NCBI RefSeq assembly: GCF_018991925.1
Contig: NW_024735503.1
Coordinates: 3,699,253-3,763,252, forward strand
Origin: Homarus americanus
Lineage: Eukaryota > Arthropoda > Malacostraca > Decapoda > Nephropidae
Direction of reading: 5' to 3'
Length of the DNA: 64,000 nt
The notes beneath the pieces were generated by a model. The model saw only the letters and a program-made list of their open reading frames with translations. It was not told where the DNA came from and did no database searches. Position 1 is the first letter of the stretch. Every line of letters starts with the position of its first letter. Below, one piece after another: positions 23,736 to 34,895 of the stretch. The position numbers were made by a program, and so were the translations under genes.

Positions 23736-26700
23736 ATATGTGTAGCTACATAGAGCAGGTATACAGTGTAGCTACATAGAGCAGGTATACAGTGTAGCTA
23801 CATAGAGCAGGTATATGTAGCTACATAGAGCAGGTATACAGTGTAGCTACATAGAGCAGGTATACAGTGTAGCTACATAGAGCAGGTATATGTAGCTACA
23901 CAGAGCAGGTACAGTGTAGCCACAGAGCAGGTATACAGTGTAGCTACATAGAGCAGGCATACAGTGTAGCTACAGGAGCAGGTATACAGTGTAGCTACAT
24001 AGAGCAGGTATACAGCCACATACAGGCATAGTACACAGTGTAGCTACATAGAGCAGGTATACAGTGTAGCTACATAGAGCAGGTATACAGTGTAGCTACA
24101 GAGCAGGTATACAGTGTAGCTACAGAGCAGGTACAGTGTAGCTACATAGAGCAGGTATACAGGAAGCTACACAGAGCAGGTATACATTGAAGCACACAGA
24201 GCAGGTATACAGTGTAGCTACACAGAGTAGGTATACAGTGTAGCTACACAGAGTGCACATGGTGTAGCTACATAGAGCAGTGCTGCTGGTGTAGCCACAT
24301 AGAGCAGGTATACTATTGTAGCTATAGACAGGGCATACATGGACACATAGACAGGCATACAGTGTAGCTACATAGAGCAGGGTATACAGTACACATAGAG
24401 CAGGCATACACAGGTATACAGAGCAGGTATACAGTGTAGCTACACAGAGCAGGTATACAGTGCTGTGGTATACAGTGTAGCAGGTATGTAGCATTGCAGC
24501 AGGTCACGGGCAAGATAGAGCAGGTATACAGTGTAGCTACACAGACAGAGCAGGTATACAGTGTAGCTACATAGACAGTGCAGTATGTGTAGCACATAGA
24601 CAGAGTAGGGTATACAGTGTAGACATGCAGAGCAGGTATACAGTGTAGCACATAGACAGCAGTGTACAGTGTAGCCACACAGCAGGTACACTGTAGCTAC
24701 ATAGAGTAGTATACAGTGTAGCTAGACAGCAGGTACAGTGTAGCCACACAGCAGTGTACACAGTGTAGCCACATAGAGCAGGTATACAGTGTAGCTACAT
24801 AGAGCAGGTATACAGTGTAGCTACATAGAGCAGTATACAGCATAGCTAGCATAGACACAGCAGGTATACAGCATAGATAGGTTATGTATACAGTGTAGTT
24901 AAGGACAGAGCAGGTATACAGTGTGTTACATGACAGAGCAGGTATATATGTAGCTACATATGTAGAGCAGGTATACAGTGTAGTTACATAGACAGAGCAG
25001 GTATACAGTGTAGCCACACAGCAGGTATACACTGTAGCTACAGAGCAGTATACAGTGTAGCTACACAGACAGTATAGTATACAGTGTAGCCACACCAGGT
25101 ATACGGTGCATACATAGAGAGGTATACAGTGTAGTACACAGAGCAGCTATACAGTGTAGCTTCATAGATAGATCAGGTATACAGTGTAGCTACATAAACA
25201 GTGCAGGTATACAGTGTAGCTACATAGACAGTGTAAGATTCAGTGTAGCTACACAGATAGTAGGTATACAGTAGCTACATAGACAGTGCAGTATGTGGTG
25301 CTACAGACACAGTAGGTATACAGTGTAGCTACATAAACAGTGTAGGTATATAGTGTAGCTACATAGACAGAGCAGGTATACAGTGTAGCTTCCATAGACA
25401 GTGCAGGTATATAGTGTAGCTACATAGACAGTGCAGGTATACAGGTATACATAGACAGTGCAGGTATACAGTGTAGCTACATAAACAGTGCAGGTATACA
25501 GTGTAGCTACATAGACAGTGTGTATACAGTGTAGCTTCATAGACAGTGCAGGTATATAGTGTAGCTACATAGACAGTGCAGGTATACAGTGTAGCTACAT
25601 AGACAGTGTGGTATACAGTAGCTACATAAACAGTGTGTGTATACAGTGTACACACAGACAGTGCAGGCACAGTGTAGCTACATAAACAGCAGGTATACAG
25701 TGTAGCTACACAGACAGTGCAGGTATACAGTGTAGCTACACAGACAGTGCAGGTATACAGTGTAGCTACACAGACTGTGTGGTATAGTAGCTACATAGAC
25801 AGTGGTATACAGTGTACACATAAATAGTGCAGGTATATGTGTAGCTACATAGTGTATATAGGTAGACAGACAGTAGTATACAGTGTAGCTACATAAACAG
25901 TGCAGGTATATAGTGTGCTACATAGACAGTGTAGGTATATAGTGTAGCTAAGCATAGACAGTGCAGTATACAGTGTAGCTACATAGACAGTGTATACAGT
26001 GTAGCTACATAGACAGTGCAGGTATACAGTGTAGCTGCATAGAGAGTGCAGGTATACAGTGTAGCTACATAGACAGTGCAGTGTAGCTACACAGACAGTA
26101 GACAGTGTACACACAGACAGCAGGTACAGTGTAGCTACATAAACAGGTATATAGTAGCTACATGGACAGCAGGTATACAGTGTAGCTACATAGACAGTAT
26201 ATAGTGTAGCTACACAGACAGTGCAGGTATACAGACAGTGTATATATTGTAGCTACACAAACAGGTGCAGGTATAGTGTAGCTACATACAGTGCAGGTAT
26301 ACAGTGTAGCTACACAGACAGCAGGTATACAGTGTAGCTACATAGACAGTGTGACACAGTGTAGCTACACAAACAGTGCAGGTATATAGTGTAGCTACAT
26401 AGACAGTGCAGGTATAGTGTAGCTACATAGACAGCACATGTAGCTACACAGACAGGCATATATGTAGCTACATAGACAGTGCAGGTATACAGTGTAGCTA
26501 CATAAACAGGTATACAGTGTAGCACACAGACAGTGCAGGTATACAGTGTAGCTACATAGATACAGTAGGCATGCAGTGTAGCTACATAGACAGTGCAGGT
26601 ATACAGTGTAGCTACATAGACAGTGCAGGTATACAGTGTAGCTACATAGACAGTGCAGGTATACAGTGTAGCTACATAGACAGGTATACAGTGTAGCTAC

Positions 26701-27125
26701 ATAGACAGTGCAGGTATACAGTGTAGCTACATAGACAGTGCAGGTATACAGTGTAGCTACATAGACAGTGCAGGTATACAGTGTAGCTACACAAGACAGT
26801 GCAGGTATATGGTAGCTACATAGATAGTGCAGGTATACAGTGTAGCTACATAGATAGTGCAGGTATACAGTGTAGCTACATAGACAGTGCAGGTATACAG
26901 TGTAGCTACATAGATAGTGCAGAAGACAGTGTAGCTACACAGATAGTGCAGGTATACAGTGTAGCTACATAGACAGAGGTATACAGTGTAGCCACATAGA
27001 TAGTGTAGTATACAGTGTAGCTACACAGATAGTGCAGGTATACAGTGTAGCTACATAGACAGTGCAGGTATACAGTGTAGCTACATAGATAGTGCAGGTA
27101 TATGGTGTAGCTACATAGATAGCAG
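23736..27125 (+). repeat. 3.4 kb minisatellite, 26-bp unit grading into 30-bp unit
   Basis: The unit is GTATACAGTGTAGCTACATA followed by GAGCAG in the first part (26 bp) and by GACAGTGCAG in the second (30 bp). The changeover is around 24.5-25.2 kb, with mixed units between. Many units carry small deletions. GTATAC and GTAGCTAC are palindromic words in each unit. Tyr/Cys/Leu-rich minus-strand frames are array translations. Confidence 0.95.
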
Positions 27126-27257
27126 GCATGAAGCAGTAGGGTGACAGAAGTATAGGGTGAATTTCAAAATTGATTAAAATGGAATGCCATTGGTCCAATA
27201 TCATGCACTCCATGAAAAAAAAAGAGCACAGGCGAAATCCTGGGTCATTTGGCCTAA
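27126..27257. other. Non-repeat interruption within the 30-bp array
   Basis: About 130 bases of unrelated, AT-rich sequence with an A9 run near 27217-27225. The array resumes after it with near-perfect units. Confidence 0.8.
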
Positions 27258-27449
27258 GTATACAGTGTAGCTACATAGATAGTGCAGGTATACAGTGTAG
27301 CTACATAGACAGTGCAGGTATACAGTGTAGCTACATAGACAGTGCAGGTATACAGTGTAGCTACATAGATAGTGCAGGTATACAGTGTAGCTACATAGAT
27401 AGTGCAGGTATACAGTGTAGCTACATAGATAGTGCAGGTATACAGTGTT
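27258..27449 (+). repeat. 30-bp minisatellite resumes, about 6-7 near-identical copies
   Basis: Same unit as 23736-27125, but units are almost identical to each other with only GACAG/GATAG exchange, in contrast to the eroded bulk array. Confidence 0.95.
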
Positions 27450-27499
27450 GTTTATGATGACTGATTTAAATCTTCTCATAAATGTCATAATGAAATCAC

Positions 27500-27705
27500 A
27501 AGGGGTTTATTTAGGCTACAGGCGTTGGTTTACCTTGGGTTTATTTAGGGTACAGGTCCTGGTTTATCGTGGGTTTATTTAGACTACAGGCGTTGGTTTA
27601 TCTTAGGCTACATCTCCTGGTTTACCGTGGGTTTATTTAGGCTACAGGCCCTGGTTTACTGTGGGTTTATTTAGGCTACAGGCCCTGGTTTACCGTGGGC
27701 GGAGT
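27500..27705 (+). repeat. Short minisatellite, about 5 copies of a 34-36 bp unit
   Basis: The unit is built on GGGTTTATTTAGGCTACAGG then a CCTGGTTTACCGT-like tail. Followed to 27907 by unique sequence with no feature. Confidence 0.85.
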
Positions 27706-27907
27706 TTTTCCCGGAGGAGAGTTCCTCATCGTGGTAAAAGGCCAAGTTCCCTCCTTCAGACACTCTTCTTAATAGCCAATCAGTCTCCCCAACACACAGG
27801 AAATATTGCTCACAGTTTAATGGTTTAGTTTGTGATGTAAAGAGTTTATAAGGTAATACAAAATGTGTATATTATTGTAATGTGAATATTAAGCTTATAA
27901 ATGCAGT

Positions 27908-28400
27908 ACTACTAATAATTAACGGTTTATTGAAAGAGCATGGCGGCCGGAAGGCTGAAAATATTCAGTTGCATAATTGGGGAATGGGTCTCTTGATTGA
28001 CCAATGAGAAGCTCAAACTACAGGGCATTTCAACATAATGTAGTGACAGTGCAAAAAGGTAAGATTGACTGGGAGTGAATACACTGGTTGATTACAAGTT
28101 ATTGATAATTTTTACATTGATTGGGACTGGGCTGTTCTTTTAGCGATCATTACGTGCTCGTATGGGCTGGATACGGTTGTGGTGTCGAACAGCAATTCTC
28201 GTACGAGGGACCTCGGGTGGTAGTAGGAGCCGGTGTTGAGGATGGTGCAGAAGCTTCTCACTAAATTTGCAGATGAGGTCGTGGTGATTGTCAGAGAGCC
28301 GAGAGGGTCTGTGTGTTGAGCGCTTCTTGATATGTGGAGTAGAAGGGAGAGAATAATCTTGTGTGTGTTGGTGAGAGATCAAGGTCCTCTGGGAGCTGCA
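27908..28400 (-). mobile_element. LINE family A, copy 2 (3' end, minus strand)
   Basis: Starts at the 3' tail (plus-strand AATTAACGGTTTATTGAAAG, shared with copy 3 at 32808) and extends on the minus strand into the C-terminal coding region: EKLLHHP, RLLLPPEVPRTRIAVRHHN and RIQPIRARNDR, which correspond to the end of the family A protein. It is 5'-truncated beyond about 28400. Confidence 0.8.
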
Positions 28401-29140
28401 CTTGAACCCTGAGACGACTTTTATGGTCGACTTACCTGTGTGGCTGGACAGGTGTGATCCCACCAGCCACACCGGTATATGTTTTCATCCCCGTCGCGTG
28501 TAATTTGTTTTTACGACGCCGGGATACGATTGACGTCACCCGTACAGAATGAGCCGTGTTGTTCTCTGTATTGATGTGTCCGTCATGGGGGGAGGGGTAT
28601 GAGGGCCTCGTAGTTTAGGGGTCTGTCAAGGTGGGAGGGTGAGGACCTGTTTTAAGGGGTAGGAGAGGGAGGTGAGGTGTCTTGTTTTGACTTCCAGGAC
28701 GAACAAGGTCTCTTCCTCAACACAACACTCAAGTTTGGTTTCTTGCATGTCCTCCCTCCTTACTCGTCTTCTGCCTTAAGGCGGTTCGTAGCCAGCCACA
28801 ATTTAATTATTTCTTCGTCGTTGGGGAGAAGGGTATTGCTTTTTATGATGGGGGTGGAGGGGAGGCTGGTGCTAGAAGGGGGGTAATTTATTGGTATTTT
28901 ACTCACACACACAGAGAGGAGAGAGATGCTTTTGTTTACATAAAGGGGGAGGAGATTTTGTTTGTTTTTGTTTGGTCGGGGAAGTTTTTAGAAGCGTTCA
29001 TTTATATTAGGGAAATTTAGGTTGTATATATTAAGGGAAGTTTAGACGGTGCTTGTGATGAGAGGGGAAGGACGAAAGATTTAATTCAAATTCACGCGAT
29101 AAAAACGAACATTAATATGTATTGGATTTAGACAACAACA
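28401..29140. other. Unique and G/T-rich spacer, no gene seen
   Basis: G-rich stretches (28590-28670) and a short (CA)n near 28902. A CTTCCAG|GACGAAC acceptor-like site at 28696 has no associated conserved coding sequence. Confidence 0.45.
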
Positions 29141-29260
29141 CAGCTCTCTCCCTCCCTCCTCCTTCCTTCCCTCCTCCTCCTTCCTCCTTCTCCTTCCTCT
29201 CTCTCTCTTCTCTCTTCTCTTCCTCTCTCTCTCCTTCCCTTTCTTTCACTCCCCCCCTCC
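29141..29260. repeat. CT-rich tract
   Basis: Pyrimidine tract of CTCCTT and CTCTCTC words. Confidence 0.85.
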
Positions 29261-29334
29261 TCATTGATGGTGGTGGAAATGTATTTGTTTTGTTGAGGAG
29301 TGAAACACGATTAATGGACAAAGGTCTCAACTTA

Positions 29335-29445
29335 ACCTAACTAACTACACCTAAAGAGATTAGGTTACAGTTCAAATTATTGGATTAGGTTAGGCTGGGT
29401 TGAATAGGTTAGAGTTTGTTAGGTAAGGTGATGTTAGGTTAGGAC
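29335..29445. repeat. Degenerate TTAGG-like interstitial telomere words
   Basis: Several TTAGGTTAGG, TTAGGTTACAG and TAACCTAACT words scattered over about 110 bases. A tandem of TACTG words occurs later near 29524-29543. The rest of 29261-29800 shows nothing else. Confidence 0.5.
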
Positions 29446-29799
29446 ATGACCCATCTGACAAGCGACGTGTGGCGGTGTCGTGGTGGGTCGTCAGTAAACT
29501 CATCAGGTATTCATTGGCAGGAGTACTGTACTGTACTGTACTGGACTGAACCTTTGACTCCATAGATGAGAACACACCCGGCCAGGGATTAGTGTATATG
29601 TGGACTAGAGAGTAATATACTGCGACAAGTGGCGAGCCAAGTGGTTTTAATGGACCCCAAACTAACGTAACGTAACCTAACCTACCTCAGCCTCAGGATC
29701 TACCCACTGTCTGTTAAGAAGATTGTCTCCTTTGCTATCCGGAAAAGCTTTAACGTATTGTATAAAGCTAACCTTTGAAGCTGGGAACTCCTTGACCCT

Positions 29800-30720
29800 G
29801 GGAGGAGCTGGGGGAGGGAGGTGGGTGAGCTGAGAGAGAGGGGAGCGAGGAAGTGAGAGAGGGGAAGAAGGGAGAGGGGGAGCTGAGGGAGAGAGATGAG
29901 CAGGAAGGAGAGCAGGAGGAGAGGGAAGAGGAGGCGAAGCGAGGGAGAAGGGTGAGGATGGGGGGTCAGGGGGAGAATGGGGAGGGGAGGATGAGGGGTT
30001 GAGGTATAAGTAATAATACGAGATAATAGGTTTCGCCTTAAGGGCTAGCATTACAAGCGAAATTCTCGCACCAGAGGGAGACTGAGGTGAAGGGGGGTGT
30101 CTGTGAGCACGTGGTGGTGAGGGTAGGGGAAGGTGATGGTGAAGGGAGTGTGGTGTCTGTTAGCACGTGATGGTGAAAGAGGGAAGGGGTGATGGTGAGG
30201 GAGTGTGTGTCTGAGCAGGTGGTGGTGAGGGTAGGGAAGGGGTGATGGTGGGGAGGGAAGGGGTGATGGGGAGGGGAGGTGGTGTCTAGGCACGTGATGG
30301 GAGGGTAGGGAAGAGGTGATGGTGAAGGAGGGGAAGGGTGATGGTGAGGGAGTGTGGTGTCTGTTAGCACGTGATGGTGAAAGAGGGGAAGGGGTGATGG
30401 TGAGGGGGAGGTGGTGTCTGAGCACGTGATGGTGAGGGTAGGAAGGGGTGATGGTGGGGAAGGGTGATGGTGGGGAAGGGGTGATGGTGGGAGAGGGTGA
30501 TGGTGGTGTAGTGTGCACGTGATGGTGAGGGTAGGGAAGAGGTGATGGGAGGAGGAAGGGGTGGTGAGGGGAGTGTGGTGTCTGTTAGCAAGTGATGGTG
30601 AGGGTAGAGAAGAGGTGATGGTGAAGGAGGGAGGTGGTGTCTGTGAGCACGTGAGGGTAGGGAAGGGGTGGTGGTGAGGGGAGTATGGTGTCTGAGCACG
30701 TGATGGTGAGGGGGGGGAGG
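29800..30720 (+). repeat. G/A-rich tract and GGTGATGGTGAGGGTAGGGA minisatellite
   Basis: 29800-30010 is purine-rich. From about 30075 to 30720 it becomes a variable minisatellite with core GGTGATGGTGAGGGTAGGGA, interspersed with GTGGTGTCTGTTAGCACGTG words containing the palindrome CACGTG. The His/Pro/Ser-rich minus-strand frames are compositional. Confidence 0.85.
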
Positions 30721-30846
30721 GGAGAAGGATGGGAAGGCCGTTACAAGCATCCTGTCGGCAGGACCTTTGAGGTGAGGTTAGGGTCGGGGGGGGGGGTGCT
30801 GGCGCGGCCTGATTTTATGCCAGCTGATTGTCTTCTGTTGATTCTA
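30721..30846. other. Short spacer with G-run
   Basis: A G-run of about ten near 30787; otherwise unremarkable. Confidence 0.5.
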
Positions 30847-31232
30847 TCATGCCTCTGTTTACTATAGCATGCCTCTGTTTACTGTATCCTGCCTCGACTA
30901 TAGCATGCCTATGTTTACTATATCCTGCCTCTACTATAGCATGCCTCTGTTTACTATATCCTGCCTGTATTTAATATATCCTGCCTCGACTGTAGCATGC
31001 CTCTGTTTACTATATCATGCTTCGTTTACTATAGCATGCCTATGTTACTGTATCCTGCCTCGACTATACATGCCTATGTTTATTATATCCGTCTCTACTA
31101 TATCAGCTTGTTTACTATACCGCCTCGACTAGCATGCCTCTGTTTACTATATCATGCTTCTGTTTACTATATGCTGCCTCGACTATATCATGCCTCTGTT
31201 TACTGTATCCTACCTCGACTATATCATGCTCT
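30847..31232 (+). repeat. Minisatellite with alternating subunits, about 33-36 bp dimer
   Basis: Alternates CATGCCTCTGTTTACTATAT and CCTGCCTCGACTATAG-type subunits for about 11 dimers, with small deletions. Confidence 0.9.
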
Positions 31233-31289
31233 GTACTATATTATATTAAACAGGACTAATGGGTGTACTTAATAGTAAGAAACATGGAA

Positions 31290-31400
31290 TGAGTAAAATT
31301 AATGGACAAAACTAATGGACAAAACTAATGATAAAACTAATGGACAAAACTAATGATAAAACTAATGGACAATATTAAAAAGAGAGAGAGAGAGAGAGTT
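31290..31400 (+). repeat. AAAACTAATGGAC short tandem and (GA)n
   Basis: Five to six copies of the 12-13 bp word (some shortened to AAAACTAATGAT), followed by a (GA)9 at 31381-31398. 31400-31635 is GGTGGTG-type low complexity. Confidence 0.85.
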
Positions 31401-31635
31401 AGTACAGCATAAACAAGGGTTGGTGGTCATATGGGCACCAGCTGTGAGGGTGGGTGGTGGAGGTGGCTGTTATTGTTTGTGTTGAGGTGGTGGTGTTTGT
31501 GTATGGGGGGGGCTGTTGAGGTGGTGGTATGGTAGGGGACTGGTGGAGGGAGCGTTGTTGGGGTGGTGGCGGCGGTGGGTGATATTGAGGGTGGTGGTGT
31601 TGGAGGTAAAGGAAGACTGTGAGTGGATTTGGTGC

Positions 31636-31815
31636 CCCAGGGGGCTAGTTTAATGGGCACCCCTTGTCATCCTGTGCAAGGTGAAGCGCAAAAGCGTTTA
31701 CAGCGCCCATCTGGGAAGCATGCGTAGTTCATGCTAGCCTTCGTTAAGGGCGTGAAAGTCTGAAGGGTCGTGGGTTTTGTCAGCAAGTTACATAAAGTGA
31801 CAGGATAATGAGTGT
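31636..31815 (-). repeat. Dispersed repeat R, copy 1 (minus strand)
   Basis: The reverse complement of this 180-base segment matches 62385-62572 over its whole length, sharing ATTATCCTGTCACTTTATGT, AACTTGCTGACAAAA, ACGACCCTTCAG, GCATGCTTC, GGGCGCT and CACCTTGCACAGGATG. It has no coding content. It may be a SINE tail or a non-autonomous element. Confidence 0.8.
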
Positions 31816-32146
31816 GCGGGGGGAAATTCCCGGTACAATTCATCTGTTTATGGCAAAGCGTGGCAGGTCTCTAATAATGTCCAGTGCCAGTAGAGGTGGA
31901 GGGAGGCATGTAGACATGACACTATTGAGGGACATACCTTTTAGTGTGATTGTGATGGCGTGTACGTCGGTAGTGTCGGCATCAAGGGGGACGTCGAGAG
32001 GTTGGTAGGGAACATCCTTCTTGGCGTAGATGCGTAGTCCACGTGCTTGTCCTCGTGGTGGTCCATCGACGTGGAGAACAGGAGTGGATGAGCCCCAGGT
32101 GCTGCCGGTGGTGGACGGGGAGCCGGAGATGATTTACAGATTGCCC
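31816..32146. other. Spacer, no gene seen
   Basis: 330 bases of unique, GC-balanced sequence between two copies of dispersed repeat R. Short frames exist on both strands with no recognisable motif. Confidence 0.4.
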
Positions 32147-32212
32147 ACGAGGGGGCTAGTTTATTGGGCACCCTACCCATCCAGTGCAAGGTGAAGCGCA
32201 GAAGCGTTTACA
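32147..32212 (-). repeat. Dispersed repeat R, copy 2 (truncated, minus strand)
   Basis: GGGGGCTAGTTTATTGGGCA and AGTGCAAGGTGAAGCGCAGA correspond to the terminal 66 bases of copy 1. Only the end of the element is present. Confidence 0.75.
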
Positions 32213-32807
32213 GTGGTGTCTTGGTGAGGGGGTGGTGGTGACTTGTGACATGATGCCAACTGGTGGTGGTGGTTGCTGGGCCAGGCTGGTTAATGGTAGG
32301 GGTGGCACTATTAACATACCCCCTGCCCACACAACCTCCTTCCCGCCCACCCCCATCCCACCTCGATCCCCGTCCACCCACCTACTCGACCCCCACACAC
32401 TTACTCTGGAGTCGACTATCCACCTCCACCCAACGTCCTGACAATTTTCTCTCTCCTTTGCTTTCCTCATCCAAAATCTTCCTTCCTTCCCATATACGTA
32501 TCTCACTTCCCCTCCCTATCTCCCCCTTCCCCCCATCTCCCCCTTTCCCCCCCCAAGGTTGAGAGGGTACAGTGCTTATATTCTCTTGTTATTTCTTCTC
32601 GTCAGCGGTGTTGCATGTCACAGTGGGAGGGGGTGAGCACTGTTTACTCTCTCTCTCTCTCTTGTTTTGTCTATCACCCACCCACGTGTTTTGGTGTTTG
32701 TGTTGGGTTTGTTTATATGTGTGTGTGTTTGTGTTGGGTGGATGTTTATGTTTGTATGTGTTTATATAATGTGTTTGTATTTTGTATCGTGTGTGTGTCA
32801 TAATAAT
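32213..32807. other. Low-complexity spacer (C-rich, CT and TG words)
   Basis: C-rich from 32320 to 32560, a (CT)n near 32648-32662 and irregular TG-rich DNA to 32800. No gene is seen. Confidence 0.6.
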
Positions 32808-34106
32808 AATTAACGGTTTATTGAAAGAGCATGGTCAGTCGGAAGGCTGAAAATATAGTTACATAATTGGGAATGGGTCTCTTGATTGACAAATAATATA
32901 CAAGTAACATAAGTGATACAAATATGATATACAGTATAATAACAAGGTGGCGAGAAGGTCATACTCCAGGGCATTTCAACATAGTAACTGCAAAAAGGTA
33001 AGATTAGCTGGGGGTAAACACACTGGTTGAATACAAGTTGTTAATAATTTTTGCAATGGTTGGGACTAGGCTGTTCTTATAGCGATCAGTACGTGCTCTG
33101 TGGGCTGGATGCGGTTGTGGTGTCGAACAGCAATTCGCGGACGAGGAATCTCGGGTGGAAGTAGGAGACGGTGTCGAGGAAGGTGCAGAAACTTTTCACC
33201 AAATTTACAGATAAGGTCGTGGTGATGATCAGAGAGCAGAGGGGGTCATTGTGTTCAGCGCTTCTTGATATGTGGAGTAGAAGGAGAGAATCTTGCGTGC
33301 CCTCTTCCGCACTTCTAGGCGTTTCCGTTGTGTGGAATTTAGGAAGGAAGACCAGGCAGGGGAGGCATAGGTGAGCTTGGGAAGTATGAATGAATATTGA
33401 GTAAACACTGAGGAGCGAAACTCCGAGGGACTTGAGTCGGCAGAGGAGGTGGAGACGAAAACTGGAGGGTTTGAGCGATTTGTACTGACGTGTGTTTTCC
33501 AATTTAGTTTATTCATAGTGACGAGGAGCTTAGTAGAGTCCACAACCTGGAGGGAGGTGGGTCAAGGTCGGAGGAGAGGTTGATATGCATAACCATGGTC
33601 TTGGTATGGTTAATGGTGACATGCATGTTGGTGTCCCAATTTTGGAGATTGTTCAATATATTCTGGAGGGCGGTGTAGTCGGGAGCCGAGTTGTTTACAT
33701 TGATCCCAATGGTGGAGTCGTCGACATATTTTCAGCGAGTAGAAGTTTCTCTTAGGGCATCATTGATAAGCATAAGGAAGTAGAACGGTCCCATCTTGGT
33801 GCCTTGGGGGACGCCACAGGTGAATGACTGAAAAGTGGAGACAGCCCCTCGGAAGCGTACAGCTTAGCGTCGGTCACTAAGGAAGTCTGTAAGCCATGGT
33901 ATACGACTTCTTCGAAACCCGAGGTCGATAGCTTAGTTGATAATTATATTGTGGTCAACTTGGTCAAATGCTTTGGTGAAGTCAATGAAGGCGTCAGCCA
34001 CAGACGTCTTTCGTTTTTCCAGATGGCGGTATATGTAATCGAGAAAGCTGACAAGACAGTGAGTGGTGGAAGAAGTTTTCATATTGCAAAATTGCCGATA
34101 ATCTAT

Positions 34107-34107
<1 letters not shown>
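32808..34107 (-). mobile_element. Decayed non-LTR retrotransposon (family A, copy 3), minus strand
   Basis: The most complete copy. Reading the minus strand from 34107: HCLVS-like start, VADAFIDFTKAFDQVDHN, a WLTDFLSDRR block, FTCGVPQGTKMGP, LINDALRETS, the catalytic YVDD box at 33717-33728 (complement), HVTINHTKTMVMHIN, ILPKLTYASPAWSSFLNST and the C-terminal domain ending near 33080. Premature stops and frameshifts are present, so it is inactive. The 3' UTR ends at 32808 with the same tail as copy 2. As in copy 1, the first recognisable bases lie directly beside a (CA)n tract. Confidence 0.85.

Positions 34108-34175
<68 letters not shown>
34108..34175. repeat. (TG)n microsatellite
   Basis: About 33 TG dinucleotides (CA in the orientation of LINE copy 3). 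A shorter (TG)n is at 34200-34216. Confidence 0.95.
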
Positions 34176-34177
<2 letters not shown>

Positions 34178-34255
34178 TGTAGTGTGCTTGTTTTTTGTAG
34201 TGTGTGTGTGTGTGTGAACATTCTGAGAATTGTGTCCGTCACGTTACACACAACC

Positions 34256-34424
34256 AGACACCGTCGCTGCTGCTTCGACAAGCACAGCTGCAAGCACTCC
34301 AGACATGCCTACCGTTCCCAAGCACAGCTGTATGTAACGAGACACAAACACAAGCACAGATACAAGCAACGTGATATGTCTGCCTTCAGAAGCACAGATA
34401 TAAGCAACAATATTATTTGCCTGC

Positions 34425-34425
<1 letters not shown>
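34256..34425 (+). repeat. Irregular CAAGCACAG-word repeat
   Basis: ACAAGCACAGCTGCAAGCA, CCAAGCACAGCTGTATG, ACAAGCACAGATACAAGCAA and AGAAGCACAGATATAAGCAA recur at irregular spacing, about 30-60 bases apart. Probably a decayed minisatellite. Confidence 0.5.

Positions 34426-34428
<3 letters not shown>

Positions 34429-34474
<46 letters not shown>
34429..34474. repeat. (GA)n microsatellite
   Basis: About 22 GA dinucleotides. The following 220 bases (34475-34694) show nothing recognisable. Confidence 0.95.
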
Positions 34475-34477
<3 letters not shown>

Positions 34478-34689
34478 GTCAGTGTTAATGGCAGAAATTC
34501 TTGATCCTCCTTGAGAGTGGCTGTAAGAGTCTTGATCCCCTAAGGAGTGGGATCTTCACCTGCATTAATGAAGGAACTGTGGGATGCAATCTTGTGGCTG
34601 CGGTGTTCCTTTGTTTGGCAACTCGAGGGTCCTGGCATCAGCATTATGGTATAGAGGTGATGATATGGCTCTTACTTATACTATATCCC

Positions 34690-34694
<5 letters not shown>

Positions 34695-34721
<27 letters not shown>

Positions 34722-34895
34722 GGGTAGGGTTGTGTGTGTGGGGGATAGGTTTGTGTGTGTGGGGGATAGGTTTGTGTGGGGATAGGGTTGTGTGTGGGGG
34801 TAGGGTTGTGTGTGTGGGGGATAGGTTTGTGTGTGTGGCGGATAGGGTTGTGTGTGGGGGGTTGAGCTGGTGTAGAGTTGTGTGTGTGGGGACAT
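34695..34895 (+). repeat. (TG)n and GTGTGTGGGGGATAGG minisatellite
   Basis: (TG)n at 34695-34720 passes into about eight units of roughly 20 bp containing GGGGATAGG or GGGTAGGG, a G-rich plus strand. Confidence 0.9.

Noticed and set aside
23736..27449. A CRISPR-like array
   Set aside because: Unit length looks suggestive (26-30 bp), but units abut with no unique spacers and the genome is eukaryotic.
28677..28886. Exon after the acceptor-like TTGACTTCCAG
   Set aside because: The 69-codon frame has no recognisable homology and no matching donor.
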